Below are positions 52,801 to 64,000 of a DNA stretch of 64,000 nucleotides, one piece after another. This DNA comes from Alligator mississippiensis (taxonomy: Eukaryota; Chordata; Crocodylia; Alligatoridae). Under the pieces are notes generated by a model, which saw only the letters and a program-made list of their open reading frames with translations, did not search any database and was not told where the DNA came from. The stretch spans positions 48,585,434 to 48,649,433 of the forward strand of contig NC_081828.1 in NCBI RefSeq assembly GCF_030867095.1, in the 5' to 3' direction. Each line of letters opens with the position of its first letter. Position 1 is the stretch's first letter. The position numbers and the translations under genes are program-made.

Positions 52801-54036
52801 GGCTGCTGTAGTCCTGCAGGCATGACCAGGCACAGCTGGGAACAGTGGGACCGCACCATGATCTCCTTGCTCCCCCACACTGCCCCAGCAACACGCCTCC
52901 TGCACCTGCCACTGCTTTGAGTGGCAGAGCCCCGCACTGCTTCCCTCAGTGCAGCCCCAGGTGCAGGAGGCATGTTGCTGTGGCAGCGCAGAATGAACAA
53001 CCATGAGGTCCCTCTGTGGCTCCTATCCCCAGCCACGCCGGGTCACAGGAAGGGGAGCAGGGTGGCAGGTCTCTGCAAGCAGATATCTGCTCTCCTCCTC
53101 GTGACCTGGTGTGGCTGGGGACAGAGGAGCTGCACAGGGATCTCATAGTGGCTGCTTGCTCCGCGCTGCCCCAGTGATGTGCCTTCTGCATGCGGGGCTG
53201 CACTGAGGGAAGCGGCGTGGGGCTCTGCCATTCAAAGCAGCAGCAGGCGTGGCGGGGGAGCAAGGAGATCCTAGAGCAGCTCTGCTGTTCCCAATTGTGC
53301 CAGGTCTTGCCTGTGTGGCTAAAGTGGTCCTGTGAGAGGGAAGCAGAGCGGGAGAGCTCGAGCCCGTAGCCTGCCCCCGGCACAGATCTGTGGGGCGTAG
53401 GCCCCCCTCGCCCCCAGGAGTGCGCAGCCGCTGGGAGCCAGCCCCACCCAGAGTCAGTAGCAGGCAAGCAGCAGTGGGGGAGCTGGCTCAGTGCTCCTGC
53501 TGTAGCTGCCTTCTATTAGGGGACAGGGAACTGTGGACCGGGGTCCCTGGTCCCATAGCCCTGGCAGCTGGGGCAGGGCAAGGGGCATGAGCAGGGCTGG
53601 GGAGGCTGTGGTGGGAAGTGAGGGGCACCAGCAGGGCTGGTGGAGTGGAGAGGTACTTTAATTTTAATCATGGATTTTGGAGTTTGGTCAGAGAATTTGC
53701 CATTTTCTATCATGAAAAACCAGGGTTCCTGCTGATCAGTCTTTCAAGGGCACAGCAGTGGCAAAGAAGTTTCAGCTGAGAGGGGTTCTTTGTTTTTTCT
53801 TCCCTCCTCTGGTTGAAAATGACTCTGAAAGGACAAGGCTCTGAAAGTAAGTTTCAATAGTAGCTACAAGATGTGACGTGATCTTAAACTTGTGAATGAC
53901 AAACGTGGTACTGGGCGCATGGTCAGATCTCTACTTGAGTGGCTAAGGAGGTTCAGGTGCTGTATTCATGCAGGTATCCTGCCCCCTACCTCCTAGGCTG
54001 TAGCTCAGCAGACCGGGCAGGTGGGGTCACTCTTAC
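49864..54036 (-). other. MRPS14 intron 2
   Basis: This 4.2-kb intron contains the 1716-bp hAT element at 52016-53731. The rest looks unique apart from a plus-strand Lys/Glu-rich open stretch (50335-50561) of doubtful meaning. Confidence 0.8.
52016..53731. mobile_element. Large hAT-type element with GC-rich, self-inverted core
   Basis: The ends are inverted over about 35 bp (left CAGGGATCCAGGTTTCCC; right, read backwards, CAGGAACCCTGGTTTTTC). The octamer CTGATCAG is duplicated at 52008-52015 and 53732-53739. The core carries a direct repeat (GGGAGGTGTT.GGGAAATGCA near 52381 and 52540) and inverted modules: 52890-52985 pairs with 53165-53245 through CAGTGCGGGGCTCTGCCA-type text. Long open frames on both strands follow the GC content and show no transposase or other recognisable domain, so it is non-autonomous. 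Confidence 0.85.
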
Positions 54037-54195
54037 CTTAAGTTCTTTGGGCAAGATGGTGTTCTTCCGCAGGGCGTTGATCCGCAGCCTCTCTTCTGCG
54101 TACTCGTAAGTCAGCTTCCTTCTTTTTGCGTCACGTAGCATCCTCCAGTTCACATAGTAACCACGCACCTGCCCTGTGCATGGCAAAGGGAATAT
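54037..54195 (-). CDS. MRPS14: MRPS14 middle coding exon (53 codons)
   Basis: Read on the minus strand the exon encodes [20 protein letters not shown], then [20 protein letters not shown], then [13 protein letters not shown]. It matches mitochondrial uS14 from the presequence junction into the first RNA-binding helix. It is phase 0 at both ends, after a CTGTTAG acceptor and before GTAAGA. The internal Met at 54186 is not the start: the frame continues upstream to the acceptor, and the first exon supplies the ATG. Confidence 0.96.
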
Positions 54196-54857
54196 CTAAC
54201 AGAGAAGAAATACAAAGATTAAAACACTTACAGCATGTTTGTGTTCTTCCTCCTCCTTTCAAGTATTTATTCCAAGGGACTGTTCTTTCTACCTCTCAAT
54301 CACGTCTTTCCCCGATTCCTCCAGGCCTCGATACTAGTAACAAACCCACTCGCCTCCCCAGGGCCCACTCTGAGCTCCAGGATTAGTCTGACTCCCCCAC
54401 GCCTTCCCTCCCTTACACATTTTACCACTTCTGAGCCCTTGTGTCAAAAGTCTTCATATCTGTTGCGATTTCAGATGAGGCTCGACTGTCACCGCTACTA
54501 CTCAAGTGCTACACCCGCTCACCCACGCAGAGAAAACCAGGCGCCTGCCCGCACCTCCTCAGGCCCTAAGTGCAGGCGGGGCTCTCCCGGCTCCCACGGT
54601 GGTTTAATCCCCGGCAGGAGGGGGTGCAGCCCCGCTAAATAACCCTGTCGGCCTCGCTCCTAAGTGCCCTTCTCCTCGTCCCCGCTGGGGCCTTCCTGCG
54701 CCTGAGCCGCTCCCTGGTGCTGCCGGGAAGCCGAGCCCGCCCGCCCGAGCAGGGGCTGCTCTCCCGGCCTCAAACCGTCTCCAATTTTTTTCTCTCCATG
54801 GCTCGTGAGAGCAGGGACCAGCCCGGGCCCCCCCCCGCAGCGGGGCCGCGCTCTGAC

Positions 54858-54902
54858 CTGCCGCGCCACCCGCACCGCCCAGCACAACGCAGCCGCCGCC
54901 AT
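54858..54902 (-). CDS. MRPS14: MRPS14 first coding exon (MAAAALCWAVRVARQ)
   Basis: MRPS14 (uS14m) is a protein of the mitochondrial small ribosomal subunit. The three exons total 15 + 53 + 60 = 128 residues, exactly the human length I recall. The 15 residues here form a short, Arg-containing hydrophobic presequence suited to mitochondrial import. The start context is GAGATGGCGGC, and the donor CAG|GTCAGA is acceptable though weaker than the others. An in-frame ATG further upstream (54968) exists, but human length and the YY1-type ATGGCGGC context favour this one. The exon lies in a CpG island and is transcribed towards CACYBP. Confidence 0.9.
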
Positions 54903-54918
54903 CTCGCAGTCGAGCAAA

Positions 54919-54928
54919 GCGCATGCGC
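54919..54928. promoter_or_regulatory. MRPS14: NRF1-type palindrome GCGCATGCGC
   Basis: GCGCATGCGC is the exact core of the NRF1 consensus (YGCGCAYGCGCR), 17-26 bp upstream of the MRPS14 ATG. NRF1 is a known activator of nuclear genes for mitochondrial proteins. A YY1-like AGATGGCGGC overlaps the start codon. Confidence 0.6.
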
Positions 54929-55687
54929 CAGCGCGCCGCCGCCAGAAGGGGCGGGGCCGGGAGGGCACGAGATGGGGGTGGGGCCTGGCCGGGTTGGGGC
55001 CTGGAGTCAGGGATTACCCTCCTCCCCCTCCGCCCGGGGCACGTGGTGGTGGTCCAAGCCCAAGCGGGAGTGCTTGCCCCTTTCCGCCGTTCGCCACATG
55101 GCTGTCCATGTCCAGGTGCTGCCCACCACAGAGACTGTGGTGGGCAGCAGCCGAGATCCGGTGTCGCCTCCGTGAGGAGGCCCGCGCGCTAACCATGACT
55201 GTCGGGACCCGCCTGCGGGGCTGGAGCCCCCTGGCCCGTGCATGGAGCTGTGCCGCGTGCCTGGCTCCCCAGCCCTGCTCTGCAGCCCTCGCGCTGGGCG
55301 CTGGTGGCAGTGCTGCCGCCCTACCGTCTCCTGGCCCGTCGTGTGTCCTCAGCCTCGAGTCGGGGCAGCGCTGCCACCGCGTCTGCTGCTTGCAAGGCTA
55401 GGCGCAAATGACCTGAGCTCGTGTCTGCCTTGGTTCTCTGCGGAGAACACGACCGTGCCAGAGCTGAGCTCGCTGATCCCGTGTGACCTGCGAGAGCTTG
55501 GAGGGTTGCACCACGATGTCGGCCTGGATTGCTCTCTTTCACAGCTTCCAAACTTGCCTGTCGCTCTCTCGCAGGCCTCCTCATGCACCCAGGCAGCAGA
55601 TGTAACCTCTGCTGAAACCAGTTTGACTTTGAATTACATTTGTAACATGCAAACCACTTTGTAGGAAGAGGCTGGAATGGTTTAAAT

Positions 55688-57025
55688 CGGGTGTCCAACC
55701 TTTTTGAATGTGGGGCTGGATCACAAACTTTTTATCACCCAGTGGGCTGGCGAGCCATATTTGAACACCCTCTGTCCTGGGCCAGGGAGACCCTGCCTGT
55801 GCAGCCCTACTGCACCTGTCTGTTACTTCAAGGCTCATGGTAGCTGCTGGCGGGCAGGGGCAGGAGGGACCCATTCTGCATCCAGCCAGCTACTGCCCCA
55901 GAGACTGAAGGGGAGAAATAAATAGCTCTACATCTCCATCCCCCGAGCAGCGCAGCCCCGGCACTGCCTGAGGGGGGCTGGAGTGAGGCAGCCACTGCAC
56001 CGCAGCCCCTCACCTGCCTGCCTGCGTGGCCCCACTCACCGTGGTGTCCGGCTGCCCGCACACGCAGCCCTGGTGGCCTCAGTGCTGCGAGCCTGGAACG
56101 TGGGGACCGGCAGACACCGGCTCCTACTGCCTTGCCCCGCAGAGGTCATGCCAGGACCCCACCTGCTGAGGCCCCCCCCTTGTTGGCTTCCCACATGCTG
56201 CTGGGGACGGGAGGAGGCTGGCCAGGTCGGCACCAGCCAGCTGAAGTGGCCGGCCTCCTCCTGTCCCTAGTAGCTTGTGGGAAGCCGACTTCAGCTGTAT
56301 GCCGCTTTTCCTGGCCGGTGCTGACTTGGTTGGGTCCGTCCCAGACAGAGCAGCGTGCAGCTGAAGCCCGCTTCCCACAAGCTGCTGGGGACAGGAGGAG
56401 GTCAGCTGGGTCTGCACCGGCCAGCAGAAGCGGTGGTGGAGCTGTGTGCTGGATGGTGGATGAGTCCAGCTGGAGCAGCAGGGGCTCAGCTGCATTTTCC
56501 CCCTGCCTGCGCTGGTCAGTCCCGAGCAGCACACGGCTCCGCTGCTGCTTCTGCTGGCTGGTGCCGACCTGGCCGGCCTCCTCCTGCCCCCAGCAGCACG
56601 TGGGAAGCCGGCTTCAGCTGCATGCTGCTCTGGATGGGACAGACCTACCCGGCTCGGCACCAGCCAGCAGAGGCGGTGGCGGAGCCGTGTGCCGCTCGGG
56701 ACTGACCGGCGCAGGTAGGGGAAAGTGCGGCTGAGCCCCTGCCGCTCTGGCCGGGCTCTTCCTGTCCCGAGAGGCACATGGCTACTCCTCCTCCCACACG
56801 CACTGCGTCAGCAACGTTAAGCTGACACGGTGCGTGTGGGAACCTCGTCCCTTCCCCAGCCCTTCAACAGCCATTAGGAAGCTGCTGAGGGGCTGGGGGA
56901 GGGACAAGGGGTGGGAACGAAAGTAAACAGTGTTTACTTTCGTTTCCTATTGCAGCACCACGGGTCGCAGAAAATGCCTTGGCGGGCCACATGGCGGCCC
57001 GCGGGCCATATGTTGGACAAGCCTG
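55688..57025. mobile_element. Large hAT-type element with GC-rich, repeated core
   Basis: The left end CGGGTGTCCAACC and the right end (read backwards CAGGCTTGTCCAAC) are hAT-like. The octamer GTTTAAAT is duplicated at 55680-55687 and 57026-57033. The 1338-bp interior repeats modules such as GCTGCTGGGGACRGGAGGAG and CGGCCTCCTCCTGYCCC in both orientations between about 56150 and 56730. Its open frames are products of base composition and show no transposase motif. Confidence 0.85.
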
Positions 57026-57033
57026 GTTTAAAT

Positions 57034-57576
57034 GTTATTCCCTCTCTTACTCTTTCTGTCACTGCACGAGAGAAGCTTTAACCGTGCTCAAGAGATACAA
57101 ACTGTCCCTGACACTCAGTCAGATAAAAACCACACCAAAGCAGAAGCTACAGAGGAAAATGTTTATGGGTAACATATGTTGTACGCAGGGAGATGGATAA
57201 TTCCCTCAGGCTGTAACATTTCTCAGCTTAGTGCATTGAAGGGTATTATGCCTTCCACTGAAGAATGCTGCACTGGTTGCTGTTGAAGCCAGACTACCAG
57301 CCTGGATGGACCTTGAGGACCTTCTGCCACTCTTTTGCTTCGGTTTAAGTCAGTTAAAAACATGGGGATTCAAGCAGCAGCAGCAGAGGTGTAGCAGGGC
57401 AGCAAGCCATGGCACATGGGACAGTAAAGGGTGCTGCCATATAATAACAGGTATTTTTCCATCTCCCCCACCCACAAAGGCAGTGCCTAAGCCTGCAGGG
57501 ACCAACAGCGTAACGGTGTAACAAGCATTGTTATCTTTAGGGTCAAAGTTCTCAAAGACTGCAGGGACTTTACCTT
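57034..57576. other. Intergenic, nothing recognised
   Basis: This is short unique-looking sequence between the hAT element and the CR1 piece. No exon or repeat was identified. Confidence 0.4.
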
Positions 57577-57645
57577 AGAAGCATAGAAAATTAGGGCTGG
57601 AAATAACCTAATTTAGTTTATTGCCCTGCACAAGGCAGGAGATCC
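57577..57645 (-). mobile_element. CR1 tail fragment
   Basis: The text GCATAGAAAATTAGGGCTGG followed by CCTGCACAAGGCAGGA resembles the complement of a CR1 3' end (TCATAGAA..TTAGGGTTGG ... CCTGCTCAAAGCAGGA). It is cut short by the neighbouring element. Confidence 0.6.
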
Positions 57646-57649
57646 CAGT

Positions 57650-57980
57650 GTCAAAAAAACCCCACACCTGAAAAAAGTGGAGCAGTGCACGTGGCAGCAA
57701 CATGCACAGCCTGAAACTGGAACCTGGAGCCATACTCCAGCTGCCAGCCAGGCTCTGCATGTCACACTGCTGCTGCTGGAGCCCTGGAAAGCCCCCAGGA
57801 CCCCTGGTAAGGCTGCTGGGGCCAGCCCAGGTGTGAGCCCCACCCTTCCCTACCCCAACTTGCTACATGCCAGAACATGCGTGCATAAGCATTCCCCAGG
57901 AACAAGTAGCAATGACACAGCTATGTGCCACTGTTTTTTGTTCCTGGGGAAATGCATGTGCACATTCATCTGGACGGGTC
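57650..57980 (-). mobile_element. Diverged second copy of the GGGCRTGTSCAGACGAG family
   Basis: Read on the minus strand, the segment matches the element at 1686-2058 along its length: CCGTCCAGATGA, GCATTTCCCCAGGAAC, CAGTGGCAC, GGGGAATGCTTATGCACGCAT, TTCTGGCATGTAGCAAGTT, and the AGCAGCAGCAG centre. The far (low-coordinate) end is not clear. Confidence 0.55.
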
Positions 57981-60900
57981 CAGAGAGGGTTAGATTGTGG
58001 AGGAAGACTTGAGTAAAGGCTGGCTCGGTCTGCAGAGTGCTGGGCTTCTACGGAGTTGTCTTCCCTCAGAGGAATTTACCAGACAGGGGATGGGAAGAAG
58101 GTAGGACTGACTGCCTTCTGTCCTTGGCAGGGCTGCAAAACACTCTTTCCCCCAAGCTAACTTATGACCTTCCAGGGCTTTCCCTGTGGCAGTGCCAATT
58201 CTGGGTAAGTTTCACCACTACTACTCATGGCGTCATTTGGCTATACCTAGACTTTCTACCAAAGAAAGTACATTTGTGGTTGACCATCAATTGTTGGAAC
58301 TGGAACAGATTGCTAGTGCAGACAAGGACAAAGAGGCTGGTAGTTGTTACTCTGCAGGGAGAGGGAGAGAAATCTGTGGTTCCTTATATTCTTGTAGCTG
58401 CTTCCACAAGCAGGGAGAAAAGAGTTATGGGCTAGGCTTGATCCATTGTGAATGAAGAGACTGTTCTCGGAGCCTATCACTACCAGAGCAACTGATGTCC
58501 TATGCCACAGCTGAATGGAGATGGCTCCTGCTATCACTAGGAATAAAGCTGGTGGATCTTTTGCCCTCATGTCTTTCCTTTTACAATGAAACTCCATTTA
58601 AAGTGCTTTCCTGGAAGAATTAAACATAAACCATTCTAGGGGGTTAGTTACATTGTATAAGAACTTTATCCCAGTGCTGATGTCAGTCTAAGTAAGTACA
58701 TCCCTCGTTAGATTAAACTGGCAGCCTCTGCAAAACCTCAGGATAAATCTTTGTGCAGACCACAAGGAATTGATGTTGGGAGGGAAGAACTTGTACAAAT
58801 GACAGGGGTAAAGTTCCAGCAGGAAAATCTGATGTAACCCAAGTGAAGTATACACCACAAAACGTGGACACTTTCCATTTGAGTCTGTCCTTACTGCATG
58901 TCCATAATTACTATGCAACAGGCTTATCTATCCATCTCTTCCTCAGCTTTCTTTTTCCTTCTCTTGAACTACTTTTCCATCTGCCTTACCTATTCCTAGA
59001 TCTTACTCTCTTTTTTTCAGTAGCTAACTTATAGTGGCAACACTTTGCAGCTGTTCAGCGCAACAATTTTGATTAACTGCATGAATTTTACATATATGAG
59101 TGACCCTCACTGGTAAAAAAAAATGATTGAGAAGTTCTTGTGCAATGTGTTTTCTTTCTGTGTTATTAGTGCCCCATAAAAGTAACTGCTCTGTTGTACT
59201 AAGTGGGGTCTCAACTGAGCAGAGTTAAAATAACTGTTTCAGAAGTAAACTGAGTTGTGAGTTCCTGAAGTAAAATGAGTTTCAGGTGGAATATCCATCA
59301 CACTTTTAAGGTTAAACAAATCACCTGGATGAAACTAGAACTTCATATGGATCAGGTGGAGCATCTAAAAAGTCTCACTTGTGAATTCAACTCCTTTAAT
59401 AGGTCTGTCACACTGCCTTTTGTCTGAGTGAAAGGTTTTTTTATTGAGATGTCTGGTATAATGCCTGAACAACGGGAAAAGGGTTCCTGCATATTACATG
59501 AGATTTGCAGTTTTTTTCAGCACACAATTTAATCCTGGAGAAAAGTGCTAGATAACAGCTACAGAGACTGAATTCTTGTTTATCTGCAGCACAATAAGTG
59601 GCACAAAATTTTAAGAATGACTCAAGGCCATGAGCACCAACTCTGTCCATGTCTTGGAACAACTGTTCATTAAATTTAAGACACCAGTTCATTTTCCACA
59701 GACAATTCAGTCCTTGGTTTCCCTACTGACCAGGGTACTAACCGTGGTCATGGTTTCTGCCATATGGACATATGTCACTATAAACTGAATTGAGATCACT
59801 AATTTACACCTTACAGACAACCAGGCTGCTATGATAAGGTACCAATTTTCAGTTGGGACTCACCGGAGATGGTTCTGACCATAGAGGTAAAAGGTTCAGG
59901 GCTCAGTCCTAGCGCAAAGACTTTGCAATGTAAAGAAGTCAGGAGACTGTCATCATAAAGCAGCTGAGGCTAGGAGCCCATACAACTGCTCTTGCACCAG
60001 CAGAAGATTTCCTATGTGGAAGGAATCTTCCAGTACATAAGTAGTGCAGAAGCAGTTTTGAATCTGCTAGTGAATGAAACCCTAGGTCTGGAATCCTTTT
60101 AGGGAGCATTATCAACTGCATAATAACCAAGTTATTTGATATGCTCATGATTACCTTGCAGTCATATCCAGTACTTGGAAGACTTGCTGTGTGCAGGGCG
60201 GATCTGAGTTAACTATCGGAACCTTACATGTGACTGAATGGCTGGCTGACAGATCTGTAACACTTAGCACGCACATAATAATGTCTGACCTCCCAGAGCA
60301 CAGGACTGTTCAACACCCCATAGTTAAGGTAATAATGATTAATTCAAGTCTGGAGCCCACTCTGAGCTAAGCTGGTCCTGCAGTGTAAGTTAGGGATGGC
60401 TTGTACTGTACGTTGTTCCAGCTTCCTGGGATTTCAAGAGGCTTTTATGGAAGAAGGAAATCACAAGAGCATGGAGACATTCTGCATGCTGTTCTCCGGA
60501 CTCCATCTTTTCAAACCAGCAAAGGACAAAGGTGGTGGCAAACTGTATTATGGCGAATCTGCTTTAGCCTGCTATGCTGCTGTTAGGGCCACACTGATGA
60601 AGTGTGGAAGCATAAAGTGGTGCATAGCACCAGAGGGTCTGGGCCATTGTCACCATATCGTGTACTGGGTGGGACACTGATATGCAGAGAGATTAACTGA
60701 CTCACCCGAGGCAATGCTGGTTCAGCGTCAAAAGTTGGGCAAGAAAATAGATGCTTCTGGCGCTCTCAGTTCTCTGCTTAGAATGCTGGATCATATTGCT
60801 TCCTACTAAGCAGTTCCTGATAGGAATGCAAAACAGGCAATGAATAAAGGGCAAGAAAATGAAACCTCAAAAATAACTATCCAAGGCAGCCTCTGGTTAC

Positions 60901-63900
60901 AATCAGGGCTACATTCTGCATGGGAGGAAAGTGGTGTAATTCATTCCCTCAGAGGGTGCCTTTATATGTTGCATAAGCTCTTTGCCTCTTTTGCCCTCCT
61001 TTCTGTGCCCCCACTCCTTCTGTGGTGTGCATCCAAAAGGCCTTTGGCCAGTATCAAGCTTGTCATTAGTTTGTGGGTTTGCCTTTTGTGAATAATAGTT
61101 GCCACACTCCACCCAAGAAAAGGGCAAAGTCCTGAAGGGTGGCTAATAAAGCTGGCAAGGGCTGTGTGGGATGCAGGCTTCATTTCAGAACCGTTTTAGG
61201 AAATCTTCTACTAATGATGATGATTAAAAAATGGATTTTAAAAATAAATTATATTTCTTATTTTGCAAAGGATTCTCAATGTTTTTTACTTTGTGTGTGA
61301 AAAATGTGCTATTTTTCAGTGCATTAAAGTGATGGAAAATATTATTGAAAATGTTATCTATGTTATCAGAATTGTTACAGAAATGTGCAGTTTAGCAAAA
61401 TCAGGTTGTAAACAAAATATTTTAATACAATTTTCAATATAAATATGTATATATTTGAAAATATAAAATAATTAAAAAGGGGCCATTCCAAATCCTTTGA
61501 CATTAAAATAACTTCAAAGCAGTTTATAATATGAATAAAAAACAAGCAGCGAATAAAAAAGGTAAGGAATAAATTTGAACCTCTCAATCTTAAACCTCAA
61601 AGTTTTGAAAATGTTCATGTAACTTCTTTTTATTTTATTTTTCAACAAGTTCTAGCACTTCATGAGCAGAATAGGGCAGATTCTATGGAACTCTAGCAGT
61701 TAATACATGGTTCTATGCATGTGTTTAAGATTAATGGTTCCTTTACTTATATTTTGCTTTTCTTCAAGTGCCTGAGATTTGTTAATGATGTGATGGGTTA
61801 GTACAGTATTGTGATTTAACGTTAACTGGGGTTTTTTATGTGTACCATAATCTTGTTTTGTATGTTGAAAAACTCATGCCTCCAGAAAATAAGTTTAAAA
61901 AATGCTTATTTGTCTCTTCATAATATATTCTGTGATCTCTGCTTTTGCATTTGCAAAATTCTAGATGTCTGTCAGGTTTTAGTCACAAATTTTGCTGCTG
62001 GACCTTCCTTCCTTCGCTGGTAGGCAGCAAAGAATTTTTCACTCTCTCTCTCTACCCTTGTTCATCCCTTAGGAAAATATTAGAAGGGAAACACCCAAGT
62101 GTCTCTATTGGTTCCTTTCATTTGGTCCAAAAGAGATTTAAACCCAGTGGGGACTGGTGGCATCAGCAGCTGAGCTGGAAAGAGAAGAGCAGTGGCAGCT
62201 TTCAGCTTGCTCTTGCAAGTGACATCTGAATAAGAAGGGCCCCAAAGCAGAACACTAAAGACTATCCCAGAGGTAAGGGTGGCATTTTTTTTCCCAGAGT
62301 TTCATTTAGGACAAGCAACATAGATGGCTTGAATGAAACATGAATCTTATTCTTTGTTTTTTTTCTATAGTGTCTTTCACTTAAGAACGTTAGAACCCTT
62401 CCTATGCCCTTTTGAAATAAGCCTTTCAGCATACGTGTTGGTAAGTATTAGTATTATAATACATAGTTATTAGTATTATAATTCATAGTTATAGATGGTG
62501 GTTGGTAAGTATTAGTATTATAATACATAGCTGATAGAAGATTGGTGTTCTAAATGAGAAAGTTTAAACTGTACAGAATGTATCCCTTCAAATCCTAACT
62601 TTAGTCTGACAACTTGTCTCCATTGATGTCCATGGGATTTTTGGCACTGAAGTCAATGAAACCACGACTTTGTTACTAAGCCAGTCTGTTTCACAATGAG
62701 TTCTGCTATTTACAGATTTTATTTCAGATACTAATTTCTATGTCATTTTTATTGTTGTAAAGGCTTTTCCAATTGTCATGTACTCATGTTAGGGTTATTT
62801 ATTCATATTTACACATTAGAATTGTAGTGCAAGCTAAATACAAGGATGATCATTAAAATTACCTTTCATTTACAGCATGTGCATCACACCCCATGGCCAT
62901 CAGTTCACACATTCCATAACACAAAATTTTTTTAGCTCTGGATCTTTAGGTAAAATGAAACACATTTTTGTATGATAAGTACCATATTTATTTTAATAGC
63001 TATCTCAGAAAGATAAAATTCAGGAGGTAAAATGAAAGAAAACAATTGAATGAGTACAAGATTTACACAAATTATGAATTAAAAACGTGACCTGTCTTAA
63101 AAAGAGGCTTAATTCTATTATAAGCCAGTTTTCCACAAGTTAAAATACAAACCACATGCTGAGCAAATAATATAAGTATCGGGTTTGTTACTATCGGTAT
63201 AAGAGAGAGAATCTGACGTTATACACTTTCTACAGAATGCTTAATATGTTAATTAACTCAGTCAAGAAATAAAGAAGAGAAAGCAAAGATGCTGACTGAG
63301 ATTTTCAGAGAAAGAAAGGAGATCTAGACACAGTCAAGTCAGCACACAATAATGTAGTCTTTGTAGGAGACAGAACACGTGAAGAAATAATACATGAAAG
63401 ATAAATAGAAAGGAAAGGCCAAAAGCACAAATACTTACCTGGTTAGTTTTCATTTCATATTCTAATAACTATTTGGAATCATTTTAATGTCTATAGATTT
63501 AAGCAGAGTGTGAGGAAGCCTGTGAGTGATATTCTTGAGAAAAGGCAATGGCACTTCTGCATAAGAAGAAATCTTGCTGGTTTGTACTAACAGCCAAAGT
63601 AGAACATGGTTGGCTTATGCTGTAGCCACAATGACCCATTTCTTTGGGGCCCAATATATGATCTGTTTCACTAACGTCAGAGTTATTCACACACATGTAT
63701 GCATGTAGCTCACAGAGGAAAATATAATTGTTAGGAGCAGCTTTCTAAAGGAAACGGCTTGGAAATAGTTGCAGAGCCCCAGTACAAAAAGTAAAGACAG
63801 GAATTCAACCATTTGAATTAAATTACATTTACGGAACTTTTGTAAAATTAGTCATTTGTCTCTGATGTCAACCTGGCTGAGCGCCCTGCTAGACTGGGCA

Positions 63901-64000
63901 AGACGCAAGTAACTATAGTAGGAAGCAACTGGCAGGAGGATGGACTAGGATGCTGAAAAAGTGACTAGGTATTTTCCATATCCAGATTCTGTGAAATGTT
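57981..64000. other. Gene-free AT-rich stretch at the window end
   Basis: No coding exon, RNA gene or classified transposon was seen. By human synteny the tenascin gene TNN would be expected further right, but I see none of its exons. One local sequence duplication lies at 62445-62530. Confidence 0.45.
62445..62530 (+). repeat. Local tandem-like duplication
   Basis: GTTGGTAAGTATTAGTATT followed by ATAATACATAG appears twice, starting near 62437 and 62500, with a partial copy (TTAGTATTATAATTCATAG) between. The unit is about 63 bp. Confidence 0.7.

Larger units (their letters stand above)
54500..55420. promoter_or_regulatory. MRPS14: CpG island and promoter of MRPS14
   Basis: About 900 bp are GC- and CpG-rich around the MRPS14 start. 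GC boxes (GGGGCGGGGC near 54949-54958), an NRF1-type palindrome and a YY1-type ATGGCGGC are present. No TATA box is seen. The open frames running through it in several phases are products of base composition. Confidence 0.85.

Noticed and set aside
52438-53713. Ser/Pro/Cys-rich frames of up to 173 codons
   Set aside because: They lie wholly inside the hAT element at 52016-53731 and have no homology I can recognise.
54604-55698. Frames of 100-198 codons around the MRPS14 promoter
   Set aside because: They are GC-driven, run across the true first exon and intron, and have no conserved motif.
56124-56777. A 217-codon minus-strand frame and a 200-codon plus-strand frame
   Set aside because: Both lie in the repeated modules of the hAT element at 55688-57025; their internal repetition mirrors the DNA modules.
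57981-64000. Search for first exons of TNN
   Set aside because: No signal peptide or tenascin-like text in any frame; the gene, if syntenic, starts beyond the window.

Overview
This is a vertebrate nuclear window. Short coding exons with GT/AG boundaries are spread over long AT-rich introns. There are two CpG islands and many old transposon copies: CR1 LINEs, hAT, Tc1/mariner and PIF/Harbinger-like non-autonomous elements, and one Helitron piece. CR1 copies with typical sauropsid 3' tails, plus the intron sizes, point to a non-avian sauropsid, most likely a crocodilian or turtle. That assignment is inference; no species-diagnostic sequence was checked.

Three host genes are clear, in the order and orientation I recall from human 1q25: RABGAP1L (+), CACYBP (+), MRPS14 (-). 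Positions 10614-20133 hold the last six coding exons of RABGAP1L (241 residues of the C-terminal coiled coil), followed by its 3'UTR. A 13-codon exon candidate at 7408-7446, with a perfect donor and a TATA-like box upstream, may be the first exon of a short RABGAP1L isoform. Positions 33974-46976 hold all six coding exons of CACYBP (222 aa), starting in a CpG island. MRPS14 (128 aa, three exons) lies on the minus strand from 54902 down to 49681. CACYBP and MRPS14 are therefore tail-to-tail, with their stop codons 2.7 kb apart.

The genes do unrelated jobs: a Rab GTPase-activating protein of endosomal and Golgi traffic, an adaptor of the SIAH1/SKP1 ubiquitin ligase with a p23-like CS domain, and a protein of the mitochondrial small ribosomal subunit. 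Their promoters reflect this. CACYBP has a heat-shock-element-like site, and MRPS14 has NRF1 and YY1 sites at its start.

The rest is intron and intergenic DNA. Its most interesting content is mobile-element architecture: a Helitron piece beside a CR1 that itself carries a hAT copy; two hAT elements of 1.3-1.7 kb with perfect 8-bp target duplications and GC-rich, internally inverted cores; two copies of one TA-flanked element family with matching ends and very different cores; and several palindromic short elements. From about 57.6 kb to the end, and from 21.6 to 28.0 kb, I recognise no gene. I found no CRISPR array, no operon, no tRNA or rRNA gene, and nothing that looks like a wholly new system.
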